The position numbers were made by a program, and so were the translations under genes. From NCBI RefSeq assembly GCF_014692505.1, contig NZ_JACNYK010000002.1, positions 930,001-994,000 on the forward strand: DNA of 64,000 nt. The letters run 5' to 3'. The stretch's first letter is position 1. Each line of letters begins with the position of its first letter. Shown in pieces: positions 43,745-52,784 of this stretch. The DNA comes from Sphingobacterium arenae. GTDB taxonomy: Bacteria > Bacteroidota > Bacteroidia > Sphingobacteriales > Sphingobacteriaceae. The notes under the pieces are model-generated. The model searched no databases. It was not told the DNA's origin and saw only the letters and a list, made by a program, of their open reading frames with translations.

Positions 43745-44392
43745 CTACATCTTCTTTTTCTTAAACAAATAAATCTTAGATTCGTGCCCTTTTAAAAGTC
43801 TTTCAATATTTTTTTGATGTGTTACCAGTATCAAGGCACAGATGGCGATCCCATATAGTAGCACTGCTGGTACCGACGTATGGAAAATAAATGCGACACT
43901 AAACGGAAACGTGAATCCCGCCAATATAGAGCTAAGCGACACATAATGTGTGATCAACAATGTCAACAGAAACACCGTTACACAACACAACGCCGCTTCC
44001 GGATGGATAGCAATAACCATCCCGAACAATGTTGCTACGCCTTTTCCACCTCGAAAGCCTGCAAATATGGGAAAAAGATGTCCTAACACTGCGATAACAC
44101 CCAATGCCAATTGAAAGTTAACAAATTGTACAGAAGTCGGTATGCCGACAACGGCCGTATCTAGCAGATAAGGTAAATTGGTGGCTGTCCAACCTTTGAA
44201 TATATCTACAAACATAACAATCGATCCGGCTTTTTTCCCTAGCACCCGAAAGGTATTGGTTGCTCCGGCATTCCCACTTCCATATTCTCGCACATCCACC
44301 CCATAGAAAGCCCCGCCGAACCATACCGCAGAAGGAATGGAACCAAACAGATAAGCTAAGATAACTATGCCTATTAGATAAATCGAAATCAT
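43745..44392 (-). CDS. plsY: acyl-phosphate:glycerol-3-phosphate acyltransferase
   Basis: PlsY makes lysophosphatidic acid from acyl-phosphate and glycerol-3-phosphate in the inner membrane. The 215-residue protein has five or so membrane helices and the motifs GSIPSAVWFGG, YGSGNAGATNTFRVLGKKAG (phosphate loop) and FRGGKGVATLFG. It lies 27 bases after nadC on the same strand. Confidence 0.95.
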   Translation of the reverse strand: MISIYLIGIVILAYLFGSIPSAVWFGGAFYGVDVREYGSGNAGATNTFRVLGKKAGSIVMFVDIFKGWTATNLPYLLDTAVVGIPTSVQFVNFQLALGVIAVLGHLFPIFAGFRGGKGVATLFGMVIAIHPEAALCCVTVFLLTLLITHYVSLSSILAGFTFPFSVAFIFHTSVPAVLLYGIAICALILVTHQKNIERLLKGHESKIYLFKKKKM

Positions 44393-44419
44393 ATATTAAT
44401 TTAAGCTTCCTAAAGGTAA

Positions 44420-45274
44420 CTATACAATTTTAGCTTTTAAGCTTAGATCTAAACTTTTTACAGAATGTGTTAATGCACCCACCGAAATATAATCCACTCC
44501 GGTCAACGCATAATCGCGAATAGTTTCCAATGTTATTCCACCAGAAGCTTCCGTCACCAAACGGCCGTTCACCAGCCGTACCGCCTTCTCCACATCTTTA
44601 GGTGTAAAATTGTCGAACATAACCCGATCCACATATTCATTAGATAATACTTCTTCCAGTTCTTGAAAACTCCGGACTTCTATTTCTATCGGGATAGACA
44701 ACTCTTTAGTAGTTCGATAAGCTTGGGCGCTCGCTAAAGCGTTGGAAATGCCTCCAGCATAATCTACATGGTTATCCTTGATGAGGATCATGTCATAGAG
44801 TCCGAACCGATGATTAGCCCCACCACCAATCCACACCGCTTCTTTCTCCAAAAAGCGTAATAATGGTGTAGTTTTACGGGTGTCCAAGACTTTAGCCTTT
44901 GTTCCTATCAATTGATTTGCATATAACTTGGTTCGTGTGGCAATTCCCGACATGCGTTGCATCACATTCAACACCAATCGTTCCGCCTTTAAAATGCTAT
45001 GCACGCTTCCCCGCACAAAAAACGCTATATCGCCTGGTTTGACTTCCATGCCATCTTGCAATACGAGGTGCACTTCCAACCCAGAATCTATTAATTGAAA
45101 AATATCTTTTGCTATAGTGACTCCAGCAAGAACGCCGGTATCTTTAACAAGCAGCTTTGCTTCTCCCCCTACCCCTTCTTCAATGGTGGATAAGGAAGTA
45201 TGGTCGCCATCTCCTACATCTTCTTGCAACGCTAACGCCACAAAATGTTCCAGTTTACTCAACTCAACTGCCAT
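44420..45274 (-). CDS. nadC: nicotinate-nucleotide diphosphorylase (carboxylating)
   Basis: NadC (quinolinate phosphoribosyltransferase) converts quinolinate and PRPP to NaMN in de novo NAD synthesis. The 284-residue enzyme shows EDVGDGDHTS, NVMQRMSGIAT, KVLDTRKTTPLLR, NHRFGLYDMILIKDNH and EASGGITLETIRDYA. It is in tandem with plsY. Together with nadK at 8.9 kb, two NAD-pathway genes are in this window, but unlinked. Confidence 0.95.
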   Translation of the reverse strand: MAVELSKLEHFVALALQEDVGDGDHTSLSTIEEGVGGEAKLLVKDTGVLAGVTIAKDIFQLIDSGLEVHLVLQDGMEVKPGDIAFFVRGSVHSILKAERLVLNVMQRMSGIATRTKLYANQLIGTKAKVLDTRKTTPLLRFLEKEAVWIGGGANHRFGLYDMILIKDNHVDYAGGISNALASAQAYRTTKELSIPIEIEVRSFQELEEVLSNEYVDRVMFDNFTPKDVEKAVRLVNGRLVTEASGGITLETIRDYALTGVDYISVGALTHSVKSLDLSLKAKIV

Positions 45275-45356
45275 TTACTCGAATTAAATTAATAAGCGAA
45301 GATGACAAAAAAATATTTTATTATAAAATTCTATATCAACTTTTAAAAGCGTATTC

Positions 45357-45764
45357 CTATTCAATCCGTATTTCAGCAATCTTAAATTCCTTATTATTAG
45401 GCTGTATAAATTTTATAAACACCCGATAGTTTGTTGAATTAGTTTTCAATGAAAAAACAACGAATGAGGTCGTTGAATTATTAGCCCGTTGCATCTCCTT
45501 CAGCCCATCCACTTTATTTGTCCGAAAAAAATCATTCAACAGCAACTCGGCCTGAAATTTTGTAAACGCGCCCTCGTCTCTTTTTACAGAAAGATTGACG
45601 CTGTTATCAAAAATAGCCGCCAATTTCTTCGCGTTGCCTTCTTTTAATGCTGTGGATGCATTTTCCACTACTTCTTCAAACGAGGTATTTACCGCAAACG
45701 CCGACATACCCGACATACACCACAACACTAAAACAGCGTATTTAAATACCACGTTATACCCCAT
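45357..45764 (-). CDS. DUF4783 family secreted protein
   Basis: The 135-residue precursor has a signal peptide ending near MSAFA. The mature chain has the NTF2-like pattern of DUF4783: SFEEVVENASTALKEGNAKKLAAIFDNSVNLS, QAELLLNDFFRTNK and a C-terminal strand pair. Family members occur next to nadC in Bacteroidota, and their function is unknown. It lies upstream of nadC on the same strand with an 82-base gap. Confidence 0.82.
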   Translation of the reverse strand: MGYNVVFKYAVLVLWCMSGMSAFAVNTSFEEVVENASTALKEGNAKKLAAIFDNSVNLSVKRDEGAFTKFQAELLLNDFFRTNKVDGLKEMQRANNSTTSFVVFSLKTNSTNYRVFIKFIQPNNKEFKIAEIRIE

Positions 45765-45855
45765 AAATTTTTATTTCTATTTCAGTCTAAGAACCTACTA
45801 AAACTATGCCAATACAACGACTTCGTGCTATGTCGAAAGCCTTGGGATGGATTTT

Positions 45856-45863
45856 TATATTTG
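45856..45863 (+). promoter_or_regulatory. gpmI -7 box
   Basis: TATATTTG matches TAnnTTTG. It lies inside an upstream extension of the gpmI frame, excluding a start at 45825 and supporting the GTG at 45921. Confidence 0.5.
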
Positions 45864-45920
45864 CATAGATTTTTTGTATCAGCTATTCGCGAATACAAAG
45901 CATTTTATCTAAGTTTGTAT

Positions 45921-47456
45921 GTGAGTAATTCAGAAAATAAAAGAGTAGCGCTACTAATCTTAGATGGTTTAGGCTACGGTAAAGACGATAATTCAAACGC
46001 TGTAAGCGCAGCGAACACGCCATTTCTAGATCATTTGCTAGCGACTTATCCTAATTCTCGTTTAGAAGCTTCCGGAGAGGCCGTTGGGCTTCCAGAAGGA
46101 CAAATGGGTAACTCGGAGGTTGGCCATATGAACCTTGGTGGTGGTCGTATCGTGTATCAGGAACTGGGAAGAATAAATAAAGCGGCAAACGAGGGAGAAT
46201 TCAACTCCAATCCCGTGATTAAAAAAGCTTTTGAATATGCTAAGACAGAAAACAAAAAGGTACACTTTATTGGCCTATTATCTGATGGTGGTGTACACGC
46301 ACATATTAGTCATTTGAAGGCACTTTGTGATGCAGCACAACAAACCGGACTTCAACAAGATCAAGTATTTATCCATGCATTTATGGACGGCCGGGATACC
46401 GATCCCAACGGTGGGCTTGCTTATATGGAAGATTTACAAAACCATCTAGCCCAATCCACTGGAACTATCGCAAGTGCAATAGGACGCTATTATGCTATGG
46501 ATAGAGATAACCGCTGGGAACGAGTCAAGGAAACCTATGACCTTTTGACAAAGGGAATCGGCAAGTCTACTCGAGATGCACTACAGGCCGTGAAGGAATC
46601 CTATAACGATGGAATAACCGATGAGTTCATTAAACCTATTGTGGTGACAGATGCAGATGGGAAACCACTGGCCACTATCCAAGAAGGTGATGTTGTGTTT
46701 TGTTATAATTTCCGTACAGATCGTGGTCGCGAAATAACGATTGCTTTAACACAACAAGATTTTCCGAAATATGACATGCATCCGTTGTCATTATATTATG
46801 TAACCATGACATCCTACGATGAAACCTTTAAAAATGTCCATGTCGTGTTCCATAAAGAAAACCTAACGAATACATTAGGGGAGGTATTAAGCCGTCAAAA
46901 CAAAACACAAGTTCGTATTGCGGAAACAGAGAAATACCCACATGTTACGTTTTTCTTTTCCGGAGGTCGCGAAGAAGAATTTCCTGGTGAGCGTCGGTTG
47001 CTCATCCCTTCTCCGAAAGTAGCTACCTACGATCTTCAGCCCGAAATGAGTGCAGAAGGTATTACGACGGCAATATGCAATGATATAACGGAAAACAAAC
47101 CCGATTTTATCTGCTTAAACTTTGCTAACCCCGATATGGTAGGGCATACGGGTGTCTTCAACGCTGTCGTTAAGGCCGTTGAAACCGTAGACGCCTGTAC
47201 CAAGAAAGTTGTAGAAACAGGCTTGAAAAATGGTTACTCGTTTATTATCTTGGCCGATCATGGAAATTCTGAGTTTATGATTAACGAAGACGGTTCTGTA
47301 AATACGGCGCATACAACCAACTTGGTACCGTGCATCTTGATAGATGAAGATTATAAACACATAAAAGATGGGAAACTGGGTGACATTGCCCCCACAGTAT
47401 TGAAGTTATTGGGTGCAAATATTCCAGCAGATATGAATGGTGATGTATTGGTGTAA
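45921..47456 (+). CDS. gpmI: 2,3-bisphosphoglycerate-independent phosphoglycerate mutase, GTG start
   Basis: This cofactor-independent, Mn-dependent mutase interconverts 3- and 2-phosphoglycerate in glycolysis. It shows LLILDGLGYG, QMGNSEVGHMNLGGGR (phosphoserine in the NSEVGH motif), HAFMDGRDTDPNG, IGRYYAMDRDNRW and the late FANPDMVGHTG and ADHGNSE metal-ligand blocks. The frame is open from 45825, but the promoter lies at 45856-45863 and no ATG is in frame nearby. GTG at 45921 gives 511 residues, the normal family length. The 3' end overlaps the next gene. Confidence 0.94.
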   Translation: MSNSENKRVALLILDGLGYGKDDNSNAVSAANTPFLDHLLATYPNSRLEASGEAVGLPEGQMGNSEVGHMNLGGGRIVYQELGRINKAANEGEFNSNPVIKKAFEYAKTENKKVHFIGLLSDGGVHAHISHLKALCDAAQQTGLQQDQVFIHAFMDGRDTDPNGGLAYMEDLQNHLAQSTGTIASAIGRYYAMDRDNRWERVKETYDLLTKGIGKSTRDALQAVKESYNDGITDEFIKPIVVTDADGKPLATIQEGDVVFCYNFRTDRGREITIALTQQDFPKYDMHPLSLYYVTMTSYDETFKNVHVVFHKENLTNTLGEVLSRQNKTQVRIAETEKYPHVTFFFSGGREEEFPGERRLLIPSPKVATYDLQPEMSAEGITTAICNDITENKPDFICLNFANPDMVGHTGVFNAVVKAVETVDACTKKVVETGLKNGYSFIILADHGNSEFMINEDGSVNTAHTTNLVPCILIDEDYKHIKDGKLGDIAPTVLKLLGANIPADMNGDVLV

Positions 47457-48006
47457 AAATAAAAAAGCATCGGGCAAAGCAGTAATGGCGGTAGTTGTTA
47501 CTGCTTTGTTCTTATGCTGTACCCCCAGCCCGAAAGAAAGAACGATAAAGAGGGAAGCGCATTTCGATATTCCAGGATATTTTAATGCCGAAATAGCGCG
47601 ATTGGCACAGGAAAACCCTACTATAAACAAGACCGTTATCAAAGACAGTTTATCAGAAACCAGAGAAATACAAATCGCGGACTGGGAAACGGAGCTTTCC
47701 AGTTTTGTATCGATCGATTTGAACAAACCAGTTTATACCGGCATATTGGAAAAGGACAGTACAGCTAATAAAATAAAAATAACTTCTTCCGACCCTAAAA
47801 TTGATATTTCTTCCGTTGAAATCGAATATAATGAAAATGGCGTGCCAATCGAATTTCGTATACAGCGAAATATTGAAAATTCACTTTATAAAACACATGA
47901 AACACTCCGTTATACCCAAAAAAAAGGGTATAGTTTAGAAAAACATCAGTCGGTGTTGGTTCTTGGAGAAAAGTATTATCATATCGAAGGCGTCTTTAAT
48001 CCCTAA
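47443..48006 (+). CDS. putative lipoprotein of unknown function overlapping gpmI
   Basis: I do not recognise this 187-residue product. A hydrophobic segment with a lipobox-like end (AVVVTALFLCC, Cys near 26-27) is followed by a polar, charged mature domain with alternating strands (KIKITSSDPKIDISSVEIEY, RYTQKKGYSLEKHQSVLVL). Candidate ATGs are 47437 and 47443, both inside the gpmI coding end, and 47485, just after it. Overlap with gpmI suggests translational coupling. Its 3' end overlaps the converging apt gene by 11 bases. Confidence 0.7.
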   Translation: MYWCKNKKASGKAVMAVVVTALFLCCTPSPKERTIKREAHFDIPGYFNAEIARLAQENPTINKTVIKDSLSETREIQIADWETELSSFVSIDLNKPVYTGILEKDSTANKIKITSSDPKIDISSVEIEYNENGVPIEFRIQRNIENSLYKTHETLRYTQKKGYSLEKHQSVLVLGEKYYHIEGVFNP

Positions 48007-48529
48007 ATCGCACCAGCGAAATTATCCGATCACTAAAACGTGTCAAGCGTCCCTGAGCCTGTAAGAAGTCCAAGCTAATAATAAATGTATAACCAATAAT
48101 ATCAGCTCCCAGTTTTTCTAACAACTTGGAAGCAGCCACCACCGTTCCCCCTGTCGCTAGCAAATCATCATGGATTAATACTTTGCTTCCTGGAGCAAAT
48201 GCATCTTCATGTACTTCGATCGTCGCTTGGCCATATTCTAACTTATAGGATTCCGACACTGTCTTAAAGGGCAGCTTCCCCTGTTTTCGGACAGGGATAA
48301 AAGGAATATCCAACCTATTGGCCAACAACATACCGAATAAAAACCCACGGCTTTCCACCCCAGCGATAGCATCAATATCTACTCCTTGCAAACATTCAAC
48401 CAACTGATCTATAATCTCACTACAGAGTTGTTGATCTTTTAAAATAGGTGTAATATCTTTAAATACAATTCCCGGTTGAGGAAAATCGGGAATATCCCGA
48501 ATCACAGATTTGAGATGTTCTTCTAGCAT
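47996..48529 (-). CDS. apt: adenine phosphoribosyltransferase
   Basis: Apt salvages adenine to AMP with PRPP. The 177-residue enzyme has the N-terminal IRDIPDFPQPGIVFKDITP, GVESRGFLFG, FIPVRKQGKLP and the PRPP-binding VLIHDDLLATGGT. It follows the helix-hairpin-helix gene by 5 bases. Its 3' end overlaps the converging lipoprotein gene by 11 bases. Confidence 0.96.
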   Translation of the reverse strand: MLEEHLKSVIRDIPDFPQPGIVFKDITPILKDQQLCSEIIDQLVECLQGVDIDAIAGVESRGFLFGMLLANRLDIPFIPVRKQGKLPFKTVSESYKLEYGQATIEVHEDAFAPGSKVLIHDDLLATGGTVVAASKLLEKLGADIIGYTFIISLDFLQAQGRLTRFSDRIISLVRFRD

Positions 48530-48534
48530 GCTTT

Positions 48535-49431
48535 TTAATTAAAATCTAAATAAAATGCAATTTTACGTAAAAAATCGGCGTTTAAAGCATACACCTTTTC
48601 TAAATCAGTCAACGATGCAAAGGCACCGTGCTGCTCCCGATAACGCACGATATGCGTAGCCTCCTTACGGGAAATATAAGGGTGTTGCGCCAGTTCTTCT
48701 ATCGGCAACTGATTTATTGCCCATTTTTTAACAGTAGGAGCATCCAATGCCAATGAAGATTCCATTCTTTCAAACTGCTCTTCGGAAATGCCGTACACCT
48801 CTCTTACCTGGTCAATACGATGAAAACCACCCAATGCGTCACGAAACTTTACAATTCGCGAAGCAAGTACCGGCCCTATACCGTGAATTTCTTGCAGGGC
48901 CGCCGTATCTGCTATAGCCAAGTCCACTACTATTACTTTTTTTGCAAACGGTTTTTTCGATTCCTTCGATGAAAAAACCACCTTCGAGGGTAGAGGAGAA
49001 ACCGTTTCCGGCAACGTAATGTACGGTGCTATTCTCTTAAAGTCCTCGTCGGAAACAACATACAACTTAGCCACATCCGCTTTTATACGGAAGCTTCCTC
49101 CCTTCAATTCATAATTTTTAATAACCTGTATTTGTTTTTCGGTAAACCCCAGCATTTTCCACTTCTCCACAGGTAAATTATTGGGATCGAAGGGAAACAA
49201 TGATTCCTTTGCTACCTTATGAACGTCGTAAATTTCTTCTGGTTTTGATTCAAACGTTTTTAGTTCTGCCTCTATCGTGGAAAAAACAAGCAACTTGTCA
49301 TCGGCAGTGTGTTTCACATAAAAGCCATATACGAGGGGGGCCACTCCTATCAAGCCAATAAGAATCGAAAACATCAAAAATCCCCGGCGTTCGTTCTCAC
49401 TCATTCCAAAAAGGATGGCCAGCTTTTTCAT
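48535..49431 (-). CDS. membrane-anchored triple helix-hairpin-helix protein
   Basis: The 298-residue protein has an N-terminal membrane helix (GFLMFSILIGLIGVAPLVYG), a spacer of about 50 residues, and three helix-hairpin-helix units near residues 80-125 (KWKMLGFTEKQIQVIKNY), 175-220 (ALQEIHGIGPVLASRIVKFRD) and 245-290 (ELAQHPYISRKEATHIVRYR). ComEA-type DNA receptors are the closest known architecture, so surface or periplasmic DNA binding is possible. The extra repeats and the lack of competence genes nearby leave the role open. It lies 7 bases after the adaptor gene. Confidence 0.82.
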   Translation of the reverse strand: MKKLAILFGMSENERRGFLMFSILIGLIGVAPLVYGFYVKHTADDKLLVFSTIEAELKTFESKPEEIYDVHKVAKESLFPFDPNNLPVEKWKMLGFTEKQIQVIKNYELKGGSFRIKADVAKLYVVSDEDFKRIAPYITLPETVSPLPSKVVFSSKESKKPFAKKVIVVDLAIADTAALQEIHGIGPVLASRIVKFRDALGGFHRIDQVREVYGISEEQFERMESSLALDAPTVKKWAINQLPIEELAQHPYISRKEATHIVRYREQHGAFASLTDLEKVYALNADFLRKIAFYLDFN

Positions 49432-49438
49432 AATATTT

Positions 49439-50752
49439 TTAATTTAAAGCGCTCGCATCGACCTCTTTCACTCGCGTACCATCTTGCAAAATCTTAGAAA
49501 TCGCATTAAAAGGTCTCGACACCACCTTATCTCCCGCTTTTAATCCGGATTTAACAATAATATTATTATCGTCTTGGATACCAGTGGTTACTTCGGTCAT
49601 GTCCACAACATCTCCTTTAAGTATAAACACATATTCTTTTACATCCGCATTGTCTACCGAATCCGCTTTATTTGTATTCTCTCGTACAGTCACTGCTTGG
49701 ATAGGAACGACAAGACCTTTATCCGATTTCGTGTGAATCTGTACAGTTGCTGATAAACCAGGTTTGAAGGGAGAAGAATTTTTATTATCGTCATCTATCA
49801 AATCTTCATACGAAGATGTCTCGATACGTACCTTGACATTAAAGTTCGTTACTTGCTCCGCCGTTGTTGCCACAGTTTCAGAACCCGCTGAAGTAGAAGA
49901 GCTTGAAATTTCGGTCAGCAACCCTTTAAACTTTCGCCCTTGAAAAGCATCTACCTCTATTGTTGCTTCGTTGCCCACTTTTACACGGTTAATATCATTT
50001 TCATTCACTTCAACATTCACTTCCATGGTGGCCATATTGGCGATACGCATAATTTCCGTTCCTGCCATCTGTGCTGTACCTACTACGCGCTCACCTAGTT
50101 CTATGGACAACAAAGAAACAACACCATCCGAAGGTGCGTATATGGTTGTTCTCGACAAGCTATTTCCTGCCTCCTGCAACTGCGCTTGCGATTGATTCAC
50201 ACCGAACCGAGATACTTCAACTTGTTGACGCTGCGATTCTACCGTGGCACGCGCAACTTCATAATCCGCCTTTGCTTTATCCATTTCTGATGCCGATATC
50301 ACTTTTTTATTAAAGAGTTCTAGGCTTCGGTTATAGATAGCTTCCGCGTTGATAAGGCTCGCTTCTTGTTGCTTCAACATCTGCTGTGCTGCTGCAAGTT
50401 GCGCTTTTTGTTGACTGACCATAGCCACTACCTGATCATAGCTGGATTGTAACAAATCGGGTTTGACGCGACATAATATGTCACCCCTTTTTACAACTTG
50501 TCCTTCTCGAACATTCAACTCTATAATCTCGCCGGAAACTTCCGAGCTCAATTTCACCTCGAATTCCGGTTGTACCTTACCACTCGCAGAAACAAGCTCC
50601 GAGATGGTTTTCTCCGTCACTTCATCCACCGCGACCTGTTGTACGCCCCCATCACCAAACCAGCCGAACTTACTGCCTATTACAACGAATATTAAGATTA
50701 CTACTGCAGAGATGACCAATATTTTAGGAAGGTTGCTCTTTTTCTTTGCCAT
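49439..50752 (-). CDS. periplasmic adaptor (membrane-fusion) protein, MacA/HlyD type
   Basis: The 437-residue protein has an N-terminal membrane anchor (ILVISAVVILIFVVIGS) and a lipoyl domain half (SGEIIELNVREGQVVKRGDILCR). A coiled-coil hairpin of about 100 residues (rich in Gln/Ala) follows, then the second lipoyl half (TIYAPSDGVVSLLSIELGERV), a beta-barrel and a membrane-proximal domain. It links an inner-membrane pump to TolC. The TolC gene is 10 bases upstream, but no ABC (MacB) or RND pump gene is on either side. Confidence 0.9.
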   Translation of the reverse strand: MAKKKSNLPKILVISAVVILIFVVIGSKFGWFGDGGVQQVAVDEVTEKTISELVSASGKVQPEFEVKLSSEVSGEIIELNVREGQVVKRGDILCRVKPDLLQSSYDQVVAMVSQQKAQLAAAQQMLKQQEASLINAEAIYNRSLELFNKKVISASEMDKAKADYEVARATVESQRQQVEVSRFGVNQSQAQLQEAGNSLSRTTIYAPSDGVVSLLSIELGERVVGTAQMAGTEIMRIANMATMEVNVEVNENDINRVKVGNEATIEVDAFQGRKFKGLLTEISSSSTSAGSETVATTAEQVTNFNVKVRIETSSYEDLIDDDNKNSSPFKPGLSATVQIHTKSDKGLVVPIQAVTVRENTNKADSVDNADVKEYVFILKGDVVDMTEVTTGIQDDNNIIVKSGLKAGDKVVSRPFNAISKILQDGTRVKEVDASALN

Positions 50753-50762
50753 GAAAATATAG

Positions 50763-52115
50763 TTAAAAATTTATAGGGTTTCCGATATAATAATCAATGA
50801 CCTTTCCACGAAATACCATTTCGTATTTCCGACGGATCATTTCAAATTCTGCTTTGTTCATATTTGTCTGTGCGGTAAACATTTCCATCGAATTTGCCAT
50901 ACCCACATCATAACGTTCCTTAATGGTTTCATAAGCGACTTTCGATGTATTAAAAGCCACCTGTGAAGCGAAATACTGTTTATTGGCAGATCTTAAATCT
51001 AAAATAGCCTGCGAAATGGTCTTTTCCAGATTTCTACGGGCTATCGACTCTTCATTTTCCGCCTGTAAATAGCCTATTTTGGCTTTATTCACAGCTACCT
51101 TCGTCCGGTTATTATTAAAAATAGGCATTTGAAGACTGATTCCTCCCTGAAAGGACTTATTTTCATTGATCTGGTTGTAAAACTTCATTTGTTCTCCAGT
51201 AATGATATCCGTCGCCCTAGAAGAATAATTTGTGCCGTAGCCTGCATTTAGACTTAACGTTGGGTAATAAGCCCCCTTAGCAATATCAATATTTTTGCGA
51301 GCCAAGTCCTTGTAATAACTGGCCTGTTCAATAGCTGGCTGTGTCAGTAATGCTTTTTTAAACACGTCATCGAACGAGCTCACGGCATATTCTGCCATAA
51401 TATCCGCTATACTTGGTTTTTCCAAACTAAACGTCGTATCCGGAGATAGCTCCATGAGTTGCTTTAAATTAAGCAACGAGAGTTCGTAAGCATTCTCTGA
51501 CGACATGATATTCAACTCATCCGTTGCTACTTGATTTTCTGCCTGAGCCAAATCAGCCAATGTTTTGTTCCCTACTTGGAACTGTATACTATCCTGACGT
51601 AACTGCTCTCGCGAAAGCTTAACTTGCTGTATAGCTGCCTCATACAACTCTCCATTCGTAATCGCTTCCAAATAATTTGTCACCACAGATAAGATCAAGT
51701 CGTTTTTCACTTTTTCCACTTCAGTTGCGTCAACCGAAAGCTGGATTTTATTTGCTTTAATCTGATTGATTTTCTGGAAGCCCTGAAATATCGACACACT
51801 TGAAGATAATTGTCCTCCTGCACTCGTCGTCCAATCATTCCCACGAATTAGCTGTCCCGAAGTTTGGTCAAACGTCAAACCATAATTATAAGAATTGCTA
51901 ATACCTACGCTCAAATTCGGATACAACTCTGATTTCGATTGATAAAGATTTTGTTCACTTATTTGACGTCCAAATTCTGCTTGTTTAATTTGCAGATTAC
52001 GCTCCAAAGTTGTCTCTACAGCCTCCTGTAAGGTAACCTGTGCGTATCCCCTAGGGGATCCTATAATGAACAAAATGGAAAATAATACAATATAATAGGA
52101 TATTTTTTGTGCCAT
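50763..52115 (-). CDS. TolC family outer-membrane efflux protein
   Basis: The 450-residue precursor has a signal peptide (ending near SPRGYA). Two structural repeats of the TolC fold follow: VTLQEAVETTLERNLQIKQAEF begins the first and KKALLTQPAIEQASYYKDLARK the second. Long helices rich in Asn, Gln and Ala run between. The trimer would form the outer-membrane channel and periplasmic tunnel. It is the first gene of an apparent operon with the adaptor, the helix-hairpin-helix protein and apt. Confidence 0.92.
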   Translation of the reverse strand: MAQKISYYIVLFSILFIIGSPRGYAQVTLQEAVETTLERNLQIKQAEFGRQISEQNLYQSKSELYPNLSVGISNSYNYGLTFDQTSGQLIRGNDWTTSAGGQLSSSVSIFQGFQKINQIKANKIQLSVDATEVEKVKNDLILSVVTNYLEAITNGELYEAAIQQVKLSREQLRQDSIQFQVGNKTLADLAQAENQVATDELNIMSSENAYELSLLNLKQLMELSPDTTFSLEKPSIADIMAEYAVSSFDDVFKKALLTQPAIEQASYYKDLARKNIDIAKGAYYPTLSLNAGYGTNYSSRATDIITGEQMKFYNQINENKSFQGGISLQMPIFNNNRTKVAVNKAKIGYLQAENEESIARRNLEKTISQAILDLRSANKQYFASQVAFNTSKVAYETIKERYDVGMANSMEMFTAQTNMNKAEFEMIRRKYEMVFRGKVIDYYIGNPINF

Positions 52116-52142
52116 TTGATTAATTAAGCATAAAATGATTTT

Positions 52143-52150
52143 TAAATTTG
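52143..52150 (+). promoter_or_regulatory. polysaccharide deacetylase -7 box
   Basis: TAAATTTG matches TAnnTTTG. It overlaps an in-frame TTG at 52148, so the ATG at 52175 is the better start. Confidence 0.45.
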
Positions 52151-52174
52151 GGACAAATATCTGATATTATCAAC

Positions 52175-52783
52175 ATGTATTTTGTTACTGCACCCTTTTT
52201 TTTACGATGGTACTATCCAAAAATAACGTTCAATAAGTCTAGAAAAGAACGAAAAATATACCTGACTTTCGATGATGGGCCGATTCCAGAGGTCACGCCT
52301 TGCATACTAGATACATTAGCTGAATATGATATCAAGGCGACTTTTTTTTGTGTAGGCGACAATATAGAAAAAAACCGATCGATTTATGAGCGTATTCTCT
52401 CCGAAGGGCACCAAGTGGGTAATCACACTTACAATCATCTGCGGGGATGGGATACAGATGACAACATCTATCTGGATAACATAGCAAAATGCCAACAACT
52501 AACCGGAACACCATTATTTCGTCCACCTTATGCCCGTGCAAAAAAAACACAACTAAAAGCTTTGTACGGACGGTATGAAGTGGTCTTTTGGGATGTCCTT
52601 TCCGGTGATTTCGATGAGCAAATCAGCCCCGAAAAATGTTATCGAAACGTTGTCCGGCATGCCAAAAGTGGGTCTATTATCGTGTTCCATGACAATATTA
52701 AGGCATTGCCACGCGTAACTTACGCACTACCAAAGGTCATTTCTTACCTCAAGCGAGCGGGATATGATTTTGGCGTATTGTAA
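52175..52783 (+). CDS. polysaccharide deacetylase (NodB/CE4) family protein
   Basis: The 202-residue enzyme has the CE4 metal and catalytic motifs: YLTFDDGP (catalytic Asp plus metal Asp), VGNHTYNHL (metal His pair), FRPPYAR, and the late SIIVFHDN (catalytic His). There is no clear signal peptide, but an N-terminal hydrophobic segment (MYFVTAPFFLRWYY) is present. The likely role is de-N-acetylation of peptidoglycan or a surface glycan. The stop lies 1 base from the converging DUF4249 gene. Confidence 0.9.
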   Translation: MYFVTAPFFLRWYYPKITFNKSRKERKIYLTFDDGPIPEVTPCILDTLAEYDIKATFFCVGDNIEKNRSIYERILSEGHQVGNHTYNHLRGWDTDDNIYLDNIAKCQQLTGTPLFRPPYARAKKTQLKALYGRYEVVFWDVLSGDFDEQISPEKCYRNVVRHAKSGSIIVFHDNIKALPRVTYALPKVISYLKRAGYDFGVL

Positions 52784-52784
52784 T

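Noticed and set aside
45825..45920. 32-codon N-terminal extension of gpmI from an upstream GTG
   Set aside because: It contains the TATATTTG promoter box and would make the enzyme longer than its family; GTG at 45921 fits better.
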